The notes under the pieces were generated by a model. The model searched no databases. It was not told the origin of the DNA and saw only the letters and a list, made by a program, of their open reading frames with translations. Positions 13,970 through 28,051 of a DNA stretch of 64,000 nt are shown here, one piece after another. The translations under genes and the position numbers were made by a program. Location of the stretch: NCBI GenBank assembly GCA_037389465.1, contig JAZARR010000159.1, positions 1,426,001 to 1,490,000 on the forward strand, written 5' to 3'. How positions within the stretch are numbered: position 1 is the stretch's first letter; every line of letters starts with the position of its first letter. Source of the stretch: Baylisascaris procyonis. Taxonomy: Eukaryota; Nematoda; Chromadorea; Rhabditida; Ascarididae.

Positions 13970-16900
13970 CTACAGACCATCAGTGCAATTGCACGGTTCG
14001 ACATTTGCAGACTTATAGCTGAACATACTCAAATCTGCAAGCTCACATTTACATAGACAACCACTTGCCGCACATTCTTCATTTCTCGCAAACCAATGCC
14101 ATAAGTGTGCCATGTGTCCTCCATGACGGCATTTCTGCAAAAAGTTGTCATCTAACACAACAAATAGACAATAAAAACCGAACACCAACACTTGAATTTA
14201 AATTAAACTCCAACTCGCTATACCGAAACCACAAAAGAATCATTTGTTCGCATAAATACGCAAAAATGAATTGAGTTCAATTATGCAAATTTGCACTCAC
14301 TCAATTAAATATATAGGAAATCGATACTTCTGTAAGAAATCATTGGTCATTATTACTCTGCATCTGTTGCAAAGTTTGTGAAATGCGCATATTCATGAGG
14401 CTATGTTTGTGAAAGTGATATATGCAAGTCTGTCCACCAGTTCGGTTATTTATTTTAAGTTTCATGGATGAAAAATGATTAATATAACTTGCGTTACTGA
14501 ATGATGCTTTAAATTAAACTTTGTTCCATATTGGTCACTCACTTGCAAGTTACAGGCGCTCAAAGCACTCAACATTTACAAGGTAACCTACCCCCCCCCC
14601 CTCCCCATCAGTAGGCTGCAATCGAAAAACGGATTTCTGTTGAGTAACAAAATAACACATCGTGTCAGTCTCACTGCCACGCATTCATGCACTACAAGTG
14701 GATTACCTGACACCATGTGAACCAAGATGAAAGAGCTCCCAGAGCTGGGCATTCGGAAGGCGTCAGGGTTCCCATGTGGCGACGGCAAAGAACGCACTTC
14801 GGAAGAGGTTTGAAGCATTGCTGACAGGCAACGTCACGAGCGCTCAACAACACAGGAGTGTTCACCGACTTTGTCGACTTGGATGAGCTTATCGAGCACC
14901 TGATAGATGAAATACTGAATATAACCGAAAATATGAACACAATACCAAAACCAACAGATGAACTTCATTTGCAATAAAGATGCAGATTACGCGTATACGC
15001 AAACTCTTTCTGTAAGGCCCTTTTACACCCTTATCTCAAATTACGTTTAGTAATTGGAAAGAGATTAGGTTTCTTTGTGTGCACTACTTGAAATTTCCGT
15101 TTCAGGTGGCAAACCGTTCACAAATTTTATAGGCATCAAAAGAAGCGACTACACACATTGCATAAACCTCAACAGGCTGATAAAAACACAAACTTTGGGC
15201 ACTTTGAAGACGACTAATAGATTGATATACAACAGAGCAAAAGTCTTGCTGAAATCGTTGAAATATCTTGTGCATAAAGTTTATGCATAAATAAAAAAAA
15301 AACATCGTTTGTTTCTCCCTCCGATCCCATAATAACCTCAGTTGAACTCTAGAGCGATTTAAATCGTAAATCACTCAAATTTAAATCGTTTCAATCGAAT
15401 GTTTCACTTCGTGCTTCTCACATGAATCCACATCAACGGAAAATGACAAAATAAATGATCTAATAATGAAAACTTGATGACATCGTTCGTTACTCGAAAA
15501 TTTCTACAAGGGCATCTAGCAATGTGAACTGCATGCTGGAATGTTTGTATAAATGTATACATAAACAACCAACAGAGTAAATACAAAACAAATAAGAAAC
15601 TCACGTTGAGTTGCATGCAGCCACTCTACTCGTTGAAACGAGTAGTGTTGACGTGAGTGGAACTGCCAACTCTGGCTTCTCGAGCGTTACAGGACGAGCA
15701 CAGAATTGACAGCACACCTCCGCCTTAAATTATTCCTTCTTTCAGAAACATCCACTGTCGACAACTGATCAGAAACTCATTTTGCTAAACAACATCCGAT
15801 TTTACAGAAAACAATTTTCGACCCCAAAAGCAGCAAAAGAAACCCTTACTTAATTAAGGTGCAAATCGGAAAATTTTCTCCAAATAGAGATATTAAAACT
15901 TCTCCAAAAACTATATGGAACATAAGCAATAGAACTGCCTCTGTGGCTATGTAGGTAAATGGCTGCCCTCGGAACCTTAACAGTATTAGTTCATTTAATG
16001 CATGCTTCCATAAACGTTGACTGCATACACAAACAGTGATAAATTGAACATCAATAATCAACTGCACTCTTTTAATAGAGCAACATTCTCGAAGAACAAA
16101 AAAAAACTGCTTTTCTAAGCGTGAGATAATTCTCTTCAAACTGTTTTCAATCATGAAGAAAAGAAACGAAAAAAGATAAAATTTTAATTCTAAAACGCTT
16201 GAAACGGCGAAATATTTACCTCGGCCCTATCATCACTCGGCTTCCCTAATGCGATCTCCAAATCAGAAGTCCTCATTGAGGGCCACATGTTCACCTCAGG
16301 AAGATCTTGATCCGTTTCTATGTTACTCCATTCGTATATTTTCTTCCATTGTAATAGACAATCCAAGCGCGCTCTTTGCTTCCATAAAGTCCACATGTTC
16401 AGCATTTCCAGATAAGCTTGCACACAACAGTAACTTTGCATTACATATTTCCTTCTGAAAGGACATTTTACTCTACTGTTAGAGGACAACTCATAAGAGC
16501 ACAAACGCATACAGGCGTGCAAGAATGTCAGCCTCTCACTAATCAGCACTCCGCTTTCTCGGAAACCTGAAGTGTAAAGCTTCAGAGAATGCGAATACTG
16601 AAACGATGAAGTAAAAAATCTTCTTTCTATCGGCAAGCGAGTTTAGTCAGCCATTTTAGGTTCAGCATCACAGCACATCCTCGACTCCACATAGCTTCCA
16701 AATAGGATGGTCGATGACTCGATTGAAAATATCGGAAACCCGTCGGAAGTAAGATTAATGGCACAAGTCAAGACTTTGAAAGATAAGATGAACGGAACAA
16801 ATATTCAATTAATTTGGCTTACTTTCTCCAAACGCTGATAGGAGGGGCAACTGTCCAGTGTTTTCTTATCACTAAAAGAAAGCCTCAAAGCCTCAATGGC

Positions 16901-18665
16901 TACGTCTACGATAACTATGTTTCGTATAGAGAAAAGTGACCGAGAACTGTCAATCTTATATTATAAACGAAACGTCAAACGACCATGGAAATTAGAATAT
17001 TACATTTCACTGGTCAAATGATATTCCACAATGCAGAAAGGCAAACATAAATGAGGAAAACTGAAACTGCACTAACGGATGAGTGGAACTATCATTCGTT
17101 ATATCATCTGAGGAGTTTAGCAACTCGAAGTCGTCATGCAACGAATCATCGGACACCGGAATCACCGGTCGAGGCAATACCGGAGCGAAGCAGTGACCCG
17201 TAATAAGTAAAACGGTTGCCGTTTGAATATCGCCAGTGTCATTAACATACCTTTAAAATCCATGATTAGCTATAAACTTGTAAAAATACTACCTGGCTTT
17301 CATGCAATTCAAATGAATATTGCTTAAAAACTTATTAAGTGAGTTAAATCAGTCATGTTAAATACGTCAATACAAACTCTTAAAATAAGTTAATACTGTT
17401 GAGAAGAGAAATAAACGATTATATGACTTACTCGCTTAATAATTGATGGGTCTCCCAATGCTGACTTAGACCTGTGATGAACAATCCAGATAGTCGACGA
17501 TAGAGATTAGTGCCAGTGAAGAGCGCTTTGATGGATTTGATGAAGAACTGGTCATTGAAGTGTATCGCTGCGAACGCAATTCGATCTTCCAATGGTACCC
17601 TCTGAAGATATAAATCAGCCTATGCATACGTAATCCTTATTACATTGGCGAGTAATCTCCCAGTTAAACATAGCAGAAGCTGGGTTCACTAAGAATTTAT
17701 CGTATATTGCCTGCAACTAATGTTTCGTCTTAACCACTCGTTATGTACTTGCCTACGCATAATCGACACGGAGAATCAATACTCTTCACAAAATGGTTAG
17801 TCTTTCAATGTCTACTTAAGACAGCGTTGGTGAATTCCGATAGAATCCATTATTTCAAAACTTCTTTCCTACTCATCTCATTTCGGTACTTTATTCTGCT
17901 ACAATTCTTTTGTAACTGACTCGCCGAATATGGAATAAACGGACTTGGCGCGCATACTTAAAACGTTGAGTATCGAATTCTTAATCCCGAGAGCCATCTT
18001 CGTGATAAAATAGATCAAGCAGAAACAAAGATGCGAAAGCGTATAGAAATAGAGCAATCAATAAGTGATCCACACAAAACATCGAGCATATCCTTAAATT
18101 TGAAAAGAAGATCGTTGGATGCAGTTCAGAAAGCAAATGCAAACTGCATGAAAGCACTCGGTGAATGCAGTGGCTTACCTCTAATCGAAGAATCTGATGC
18201 TGATCGGTATAATTATCGCATCGACCATTGAGGAACGCTAATATCATAGTGAAATAAGGGTCCTTAACCACCCTCTTCAGCTTCTCTGATATCGGCTTCC
18301 TGCACATTAGACGCAATTACATTGCATTTCATTATAAAACTATGAACGTAAAGCACTTATGCATGCAACACAGTTACATATACGGAGCGCACACGCATAT
18401 GTATAAATATAAATGCAATATTTTGATATATATAATATATAATATATAACACATAATATATAATATATAATATATAATATATAATATATAATATATAATA
18501 TATAATATATAATATATAATATATATAATATATAATATATAATATATAATATATAATATATAATATATAATATATAATATATAATATATAATATATAATA
18601 TATAATATATAATATATAATATAATATATAATATATAATATATAATATATAATATATAATATATA

Positions 18666-18726
<61 letters not shown>

Positions 18727-20607
18727 TTGCAGGGACAGAAAACAATTCACTGGACGGCAAAGAGGTATGTGATAAAAATGATATTTGAAAACCAAAAAGA
18801 TGAGATGAGCTGATTGACGCAAAACGGAAGGTACGAATTTTTCTGAAGCAAATTTCCCTGTAATGACCAATCTGTCTGCATAAAAAACAGTCAGAAAATG
18901 TGGACAGCCTCATGTGTTGTGAGCTGTCATTCAGATAAGACAACTGATTTCTGGTTATCGTGAAAACCCGAAAAGGTTTTCCTACTTTCCTCAGATCGGC
19001 TATGGATACAATCGAATATCGGCTGCGAATAGCGCGGCCCTCTTTTCCAACTAATGGGCGTTAAAGAAAAGGAAATAGAAAAGATTATCACGTATGGTAG
19101 CGACCGAGGAAAGCAACTTACCAGTGCTCTGAGACACCTCTATAGTGAATAACGGCGTCATAAAATTTCTCGATTTCATCCCTTCCTTTATCGTTTGAGA
19201 GCTTTGCCGCCTCAATCATCTCCAATAATATCTGAAATACTCGACATTCAGTTACCTCACGACAGCGTCCAAAATACAGCATGTCTTACTATGCACCACT
19301 TTCGATGTTGTGTATCGGAATGTAGCTAATATTTCATTATAGGCAATGACCTTGAAAACTCTTGACTGCCTTCCAACTATGCCTTTCACTTTTACTCGCC
19401 TATCAAGCGATCCCTCTCAAGGGTATAGAAAGGCCCCAATCAGCGGTGAACAGTGATAGTTACAAGGGACCAACTCGGACGTTTCAGCATCATGCCAAGT
19501 GTTGTTCAAAGATTGGAAATCCGGTTTCGCCGCTTCATCTGATCCGGTTCATTCTAGATTTGCAATGGCAACCACGAAGCACGCTGAAGGTACAATTGAA
19601 AAGCTGAGAAACTGTATCAGGACGATTCAACCTTTCCAAACAGGCTATCATTTCGTACTTTAGGAAACATTTCAAACTTCTGCCCATTCATCTTTAATTT
19701 TATTGAAATTTCTGCAACCCAGGACATCAGCACGACATCTGCTACGCTCTTTAAAATCTTCCTATCTGTCTTCTCGTTTCTAAGTTGCAATACAACTTGA
19801 ACTATGAACGAGAGTAATAATTCAAGTGATGGAAGTTTAAAAAATGCAGCATGTATATACAGTACATAGTTTTGCACAAAATTTCACCTAAGAGAGACCA
19901 ATCCGCTCCAAAAAAAGATACCTGAAATCATATCATGACGATCAATTTGGACTGAATTCTAGTGAAGAACAAACCACTGCAAAACTGATCAGAAAGAGTG
20001 CTGGAGTTATAGATCATTTCAAGTCGCAACCTGTACCCTTCAACACCTATGACCATATCTTTCTTGTTCGCGATTAGAGAGTACCATGCAGATATATAAA
20101 CTGATCAACCAAATAGATTATTCCTCATAAAAATACATATATGCGAATTATATAGGAATGCCGAGCAAAAGATTAGCCACCTTTTTCATCCTGCCAGTAT
20201 GACCTGTGAAAACGGCAGCAGCCACAGCACGACTTTGTGTCATCCTTAAACGGCATAACATCAAATAGTCATTACAAATATCCGATAATACATAACTGAA
20301 GTTACTATCATCCACAACATAACTTCACTATCATTTAAATGAGAGGATCGAATTTATCAAGGCGAAGGGTGATTTTCACAAAAAAAGGCTACTTAATATT
20401 ACAGCATATTATATTTCAGTCACATGGAAAATCATTTCGTATTCTATAATTGAAGGGTGGGAGGCTTAGTGAGGAATGGGTATTTATTCGGGTCAGGCTA
20501 TCCCTTCCCTCAAATAGCTGGCAGGAAGAAGGTTTATTCAAGGAGAAGCATTTATTGAAGAGGAGGTTGCATTGGAGGTTTTATGATATATACGCGCATA
20601 GCACACA

Positions 20608-20685
<78 letters not shown>

Positions 20686-23600
20686 ACTCACATATGCAAA
20701 CAACAGGAACAAATTTACACGCATATTTATATAAACGTACACACGATCAAGACTGCAAGTGCAGAGAGTGTAAGAAAAGAAAGCGATGTGCGTGCGCAAT
20801 GGTGCGTAATTGAAGGTGACGCAAGAGGTGAAAGTAAAGGTGTGCAAAACGAAACGGTTCTATTTGATTCCTTTTTAATCTTTAGAACAATCACAGCAGA
20901 AGACAAAACAGAACCTTTCTAGGGCGTTCTCATCGATAAACACATCCAGTCGAGGAATATCATCGAAGGGAGGCCACCCACATAAACGAAGCACTCGATC
21001 CCTCTCTTTGCCTTTGTACACCTTAATTCAGCATCATCACCGAAATTCTTAAAACACTGTTTGTTATATAAGAATGAGAAGTAAAGTGTAAAGACTATTC
21101 GTATTTGAAGATAACGCCTTCAAAGTAAGCAAGAAGAATAAAATGCTCGAACCGCAAGACAATAAAGTAAGCAATCGTAATGACGGTATCTTTGTAACAT
21201 AAATTGAGTTCATTTGCGAAATATTCTTTCCTCCCCCTCCAATTGGCTCCATTCACGCAGTGAAATAGGAATCATCGACATTTGAACTCCCTTATCTACC
21301 TGTCCAAGCAGAATGAAGCAGTCTCCCCAACAGCGCAGCCCTATTTCTGTACCTTCCTACACGCCGCAAATTCCGCAAACTCTCACCAACAAGTTCACTT
21401 TTTCCTCGACCGACAGAGGTAAAAGCTGAAAACAGCCAATCAGAAGTGAAACGATCAGTGATAAACCGTTTAGATGCCGTCGTGATACACTGAACATTTC
21501 GAAATATGTGGGAAGGTAAATGATTAGGCGCCACAAACTCTCAAAGCTGTGGCGCCATCTATAACGCATAAGAGAGAAAAAGGAAGCTTTCACAATAGGG
21601 TCACAATTGAACAGTGCAGAAAGTCTGTCGCAATATTCTTCTTTTTTGAAAAATTGCCTTTCACTCAGAGCCTTTGACGAGCACCATTTGCTTCAAACCC
21701 CAGTCTCCCCCATTCTAATATTCATTAACGCATTTGCAACATGCAGATTTCTGCTGCAAAATCTAGATGATACGACCCACACGTGCACTCAAAAGATGAC
21801 CAGTCCTTACAAAAAATACTCTGCTTACACTACCCAATTCCCAAAATCTGAGCAGATTTCAAAGGTAAATTACTCGAATTCTGCCAAGCAGTGGGTCAGT
21901 CACAATTATGCGTTCGGTGGTCGATCCGCTTCTCTTGGGAGCGAGACTGTGTTGCATTACTTGCAGAACGCCAGGAAACCTGCAACCACCAACGAATTTT
22001 TAAACGTTACCTCCTAAATGCTCGGCTATTTCTGAGAAATCCAATCAAAGTGCTGCAATACTTCGAAAGTTTCAGTAAATATTTAAATGATTCGGTTGAA
22101 CAGTAAACTATTGAAGTTTTGAACAAAGAATTAAGACTACAGTAAAACTGCAAAAGTAGCAGAAACTATACTTTATCAGTATTCATATTAGTTCACAAAT
22201 TACACATCAATTGTATTACCCGAAAACGTCAAATTAACCATATGCGCTATATATATTAGCAACCTTTATGCCCTTACACATCAGTAACCATATCATATAA
22301 TCGAAAGCTCTCAAACGCAGTCTCGAGTTATACTGGCCCACAAGAAATGCTTGCAGGCCACATTGTGGTCCACTGCTAAAAAGGTCCAGTTGCTCGCTTA
22401 AGGGTTGTTCAGTTGTTTTTGTCTATATTTTTGAGAGTACTTTCAACCGCGTTTATACCTTGTGTTCAGTATAGTTTTTGTCATATTACGAATAGATTCT
22501 GTTCTGTTATGTTCTGGTAGACTCTAAAATCAGAACAGTTTAAAACATACATACTATATCAGAGAACACTTGCTTGAAACATACAGCAAGAATAAGCAAT
22601 ATATCGTACTGCTTTAGAAATCAGTTCGGGATGAAAAAATGCAGGATATGAACGTCACAAGCGCACGATGCTAGTTCAAGTCAAGTGGATTTGCCATTTC
22701 CGGCAGCGTTTCGCAGGCAATTAACTAATGCTGGTCCCGAAAAAATAATATGGAAAAAAATGTTCGACTTTCGGGGCTTCGAATGTCAATATCATATGCC
22801 ACTACATCCCCTTAATGCCTCCTCTTTGAAACATTCTATTGTTCAGTTTAAAAGCCAATCATAGCACAGCAGAAAAACTCTTACAGAAAACATTCTCATA
22901 ATTGAATGCGATAATCTGCAAGCCGTATTCTAAAATATACGTGACCATGCAGAAAGAAAAATGCTAACCAAGTTCCATAAACTTCAGGTCTCCATTCGGT
23001 GATGTAAATCATTTGCCACAACCACTTCCATACCCATTTCAAATCTGCATTCGCATATGGACAGTTATCGATCACATCTTTGCAAGAACAAATATATGCT
23101 GAAAAGGTTCAGTAAAGTTTGTGAAAAGCCCAATGCTCCGAAATGCCAATCATTCTCAAAGGACTCATCAAGAGACGAAAAGACCTATGCGCTCATAAAG
23201 CTGTTAGTCAATTGGAAATCGTGTCAGCTAAAGTGTAAAATGCACCGTCAAGAGCTGTAGTTCCAGGTGTGCCATAGTCCTTAATAGCCCTAGCTCGCAT
23301 AGCAGTCGAAATATCCGGCTCTTTCGTACCGTTCACCGGCACTGGTGATAGCTGATGCACATACAAATGATTGTCGTTGGAATGGACTATATGCCCTTCG
23401 GGTGAGATATCACATGCCACAAAATTGTTTATCTGCAATGAACAAGCATCATATTTCACTTTACCATTGAGGAAAGCATATCAAATTTATCTACGAAATG
23501 CTCTCCAATCACTTGCGGTTGATTCGGATTAGGACAGCGGCTACAGTGCTCTTCCGAAACCTTCGAGTGTCTACTACAGAAAACAACCGATGTGAGAATC

Positions 23601-26600
23601 GCTATTCCTCACTGAAATACGAATTTTAGAGTAGTATAAAAAAATTCCCAGATATCAAAATAAGAATGAAAACAAAACTCAGCATTTAAAGTTCAAGTTA
23701 TGGCCAAGTTATGATGAGCTTAAATAAACATAAGCAACATACCTCAACCACTTTCACAGTATACGATTCACCTCTGGCAGTGACACCGCTTAAAAGCAGC
23801 CGATTACGAACAGTTCGATGCCAATCGAAACTATGTATATATGGTACTCGTGTAAACTAGAATAAAATTATTTCATACTACCGAACAACTTCTCATCGAC
23901 AATCCAATCAAAAACCAACATAACGATCCAGAAAAGACAAAATATATTTCAAGCAACAGATAAAAAAAAAGATATTTCAAGACAGTAGTGCCGAATTCTT
24001 CTGGAAGACCTCAGCATAGTTCGAAGTAAGAAATAAAGAAAATCGAAAAATCATCAAATGAGGAAAATATTACGCACAAAAAAAACATGAGGAGATGTGA
24101 ATTTTTCGGAAACTACGTTCGTAAGCTCGAGAAAACACTCGCAAATAGAATGTAACGAACGGAGAGTAAAATTTTGGATGTTCATATGACAATTACTTGG
24201 TCCTCCTAGGGTGAATCACCTGTAACTGAAGACAAACTTCACGACGTACCTAAACTTCACTGTATCATTTTTATGGATTAGCGACAGTGAATATGAGAGA
24301 AATTCCTGCAAAAGCGTGATTTAAAAAAAACCTAAGGAAAAAGGAAAATAACCGTGGTTAGCTAGCTCAAAAGATCTGAAAGACGACAATCGAGAACATG
24401 TTTATAGCTGGGAGCGAATGGCCTGTAAAGGAGGAGCTCAAGATATGGACGAAAAATGAGGGATTAAAGCAATTGTCTAGCTAGGAGAATGCCCAACTGT
24501 GTGAGCGTCTCTCCCAGACTGAAAGAGATTTGAGGAAGGGAGGAGAGAAATTAGAATGATTTTATGAACGAATGACGTACTTTATTAAACTGTCATTAAA
24601 CAATTATGTTTGAATTGCAGAAAACCTTTTCTGAAAAACAACGTGAAAAAAAAAGCAAATAAACGTACACTATGTTTGACTTCAAAATAGGGATGATTAA
24701 GTTGTGCATGATCTTCGTCACGGATATTTAATGCATCATCCGACTCGGATATATTGTCTTGCTCTGAAGAGGACGGCTCAATAGTCGGTTCGTCGCCCAC
24801 TTCGCACTTTGCGATAGCAGCACGAAGATGCGGCAGCTGTCCCTTCAGACATAGAGTATGAACACGGGCAACACACAACTCGAGATCAACATCGAAAACC
24901 CACCCACTGCAAGCACCATTCAGCGTCTCTCCTGGCAATCAAACGATGCACTCACCTGGTGAGTGGATTCACACATACCATTCAAAACAACACTATGATT
25001 TCCGCCTCATCTTGGATCAATTAGAGCAGAAAAACAAGAATTGTGGTTACTTCCAAATATAGGATCGTTAGCATTATTTAAATAACAGTTAGCACTGGTG
25101 GCAAATGCAAGTTCAGTCTACTTCAAACATCGCTGCAAGATTCCATACTGAAAGATAAAAGTGCAACGAAAACAGGGGGGGGGGGGAAGGAGGTAGGAAG
25201 GAAAAGAGGATATCGGTTGAAAAAAAGGGAAAGAGTTGCATTCGAGCCCCGACTCCTGCCACTTAATAGATTATTATTAATAATGATGATATTAGCAAGT
25301 CTCTTTTCCCTTGAATTTTACGGAGGAGGAATCAAGCCTGCTCGTACGATGACTGTCCTTTTATCTGCAAACCGATTCGATACAACTGCATGAAAAACGT
25401 TTCTACACGCATCACGGTTTGTAGATTTCGCTAGCCTTACTACACTGCGTTCCCAGTCGCCTTTCAATCCCACTACCTGTTGGTGCGTACCTCATTGGTG
25501 AGGCAACATACTGGTTTCCAAGTACACCTAAAACTATTTGCATAAGCCGAAATGGTTTTAAAAAAACGAAACAGAACAACAACAACCGAAAAACACACTG
25601 AATCGCTGTCTGACTGATGCGTGAGAAGCTCATCCTCGGCCTCACAGGATGAAACAAGCAATTCAGTGAGCATTTTGGAGCCACGATCCAATACGGTCAT
25701 AGAGAACGGATAATGAGGATTCCATGCCAACTTCGCCTCAGCAATATCTCCTTTAGGCTGCAAAAAATTAAAAAAAAAATTACAGCCTACAGCTTGCTGA
25801 TAATTAACGTCTTTAATCAGCAGCAAGCTTAGAGAACACGATTCTCTGATTTCAGAACTTCCGTTATCCCTCATATCCAACAGACAAATAAGTGCCCTAC
25901 GACACCTAGTTTTCGTTGTGACATCAATGGGAAACCTTGAGGTTAAAGTTGCAGTAATGGCAAATCTTGCCAACATTGCTGCAGTCTGACTGCAAAATGA
26001 ATCCATGTAAAACCTTAACAGTGAACGATCCATCACCACGACAAAAGAAGTCCGCACGAGTTTCTTAAAAAGTTTGATGTAATTACTGTATATCACTTCA
26101 AATTTTTTTACACACTCTCAGCTAAGAAAAGGGACCTGCCATCAACATTCGTTTCGATTCCTCCCAAAAAATCTCCGGTTCATCAAACACCAACTCTTTT
26201 ATATGGGCATAAATATTGGTCGCATGAAGGGTGAAAAAAATCAGCATAGATGAAACCACCTGAGTGCAAACCTTAGAAGACAATCCCGCGGCAAAATATT
26301 ACGAATAAAGGTGGATTAGAAATGATGCCTTATTCTGCGCAGTTCTCTTGAAGCCACCAATAACCATCAGTGCCGTGTAAATTAAGGACGCCCATAGGTC
26401 TTAGTCATTTCAGCTTGAAAGTAACACTTCATTTTAACACCCATGATACATATAAGTATCATTTCATAGCATTATTGCGACGAGAACATGCTTCCACAAT
26501 TGCACTCATTGCTTCATTAGCCAACATATATAATCTGCTACAAAAAACGAAGGCAGCAAAAGACGCTTACAAATTTGGAGAGCTGTATTTTATAAAGAGG

Positions 26601-27970
26601 TGAATCGATTTGCCGCCGATCATATACGCACACGTAGTCATCGTAAAGGCATGCAAATCTAGTCTGTCGAACATTGTCGGCTCGGATGGCGCGTACCGGA
26701 CTTGCCACGAAAGTCGTTAGCAAAGGCCTTGTGCCCTCACGAATATCGTAGAGTTTCAACGTTCGACGACCGCCCATTCCGATAAGACTCCAATCATCAC
26801 TGAAAGTGAACATATCAAATGAAAGACTATCATTTAACTCTGGCTGTAGCACTATCATTTATAACTCTGTATGATAGGAAGTCCACGATGCTAATATAAT
26901 AAGGATTCGAGTTATGCCAAATCATGTACACCTCTCAAGCGTCAATGGCCAACAAACACTCAACTCCTTCGAAAGCAATTCAAGATAGCTTCCCACGTGA
27001 ACAAAGTTCAAGGCTAAGGATGTCTAGAATTCCATCTCCCCATCCTCCCCCTCCTTACCATGTCTATCTATTTACCCTTTCCTCCTTCACCCCTTGTGAA
27101 GAAGGTAGGCAACTGCCTTCCCCTCGCGCCTTTTAAAATTGAAAGACCCCTCTTTTTCCTTCACAATACTTCCCTCCCTGCTCGCTTCTCTACGCTCTCT
27201 TCCCACCCCTCCCTCCAAGCAATAAACGAAACCAATTTCCCATGTCTTTAACACTTTATAATCTTCATATAAGTTTTTCCCCTATATGGTGGAAGAGGAA
27301 AAGTAAAGGGAATTTGATACCCCCTCAAGGATACAGGAATGGAATCTAATGAGAAGCAAAAACAAACACGCACACACAGCAACATAGCAGAGATCAATTT
27401 CACCTCATATAATTTCTTCCTTCACATTTTCTACATTTCTCATCGAAACTCTATTGGAAGCATAAGTGTAAAGCACAAAAACAATAGAAAACACGTTGAT
27501 TTGCGCGTAGCAATAGATAGCATCAATGCTTTTTTGACTCATATAATTCGTGATATGAACTTATGGCAGTGTTAGATACGATGCGAACACGTATAGATGG
27601 CTCATTTTTGATGCAATAGATTTGACATAAAACAATAAGATTGTTTTCAGATAAAAGAATGTAAGTTAACAACAGATTATCATTAATCTTGAATTGTCTA
27701 TTACATACGCACGGCCGCATTAGGTCCTCAAATCAGTAGCAAAAAAAAAACAAAAAACAAATTTGATTACAACTTACGCAAACCATGTCGTCGCCTTTAC
27801 ACGTTCGGGGCTATTCAGATGAAACATATGTAGCTTGGGACGATTCAACTCGAACACACAAACCGTAAAGTCGGTAGCACGTGCACTGAAATAACACCAA
27901 TCGATCGCAAATATGATTGGCAAAACTAATGATTTCTATCGTCTACATAGCGCTCAGCTATCCCCTAGAT

Positions 27971-28051
<81 letters not shown>

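Noticed and set aside
18340..18943. Two long minus-strand ORFs of repeated Tyr-Ile/Leu residues
   Set aside because: They are translations of the AT repeat array inside a MIOS intron; an AT array is open in all frames.
21607..22017. A 136-codon plus-strand ORF
   Set aside because: It lies inside a MIOS intron on the opposite strand, without motif or splice support; likely chance.
25758..26096. Upstream extension of the ORF over the MIOS exon at 25757
   Set aside because: A strong CAG acceptor (after a long T/A tract) at 25758 and alignment with human MIOS place the exon start at 25757; the extension has no match.
26169..26259. Possible minus-strand exon VVSSMLIFF...KRMLMA in the MIOS intron
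   Set aside because: It has a CAG acceptor and a GT donor, but inclusion breaks the phase between the 26571 and 25757 exons, which join directly and align with human MIOS.
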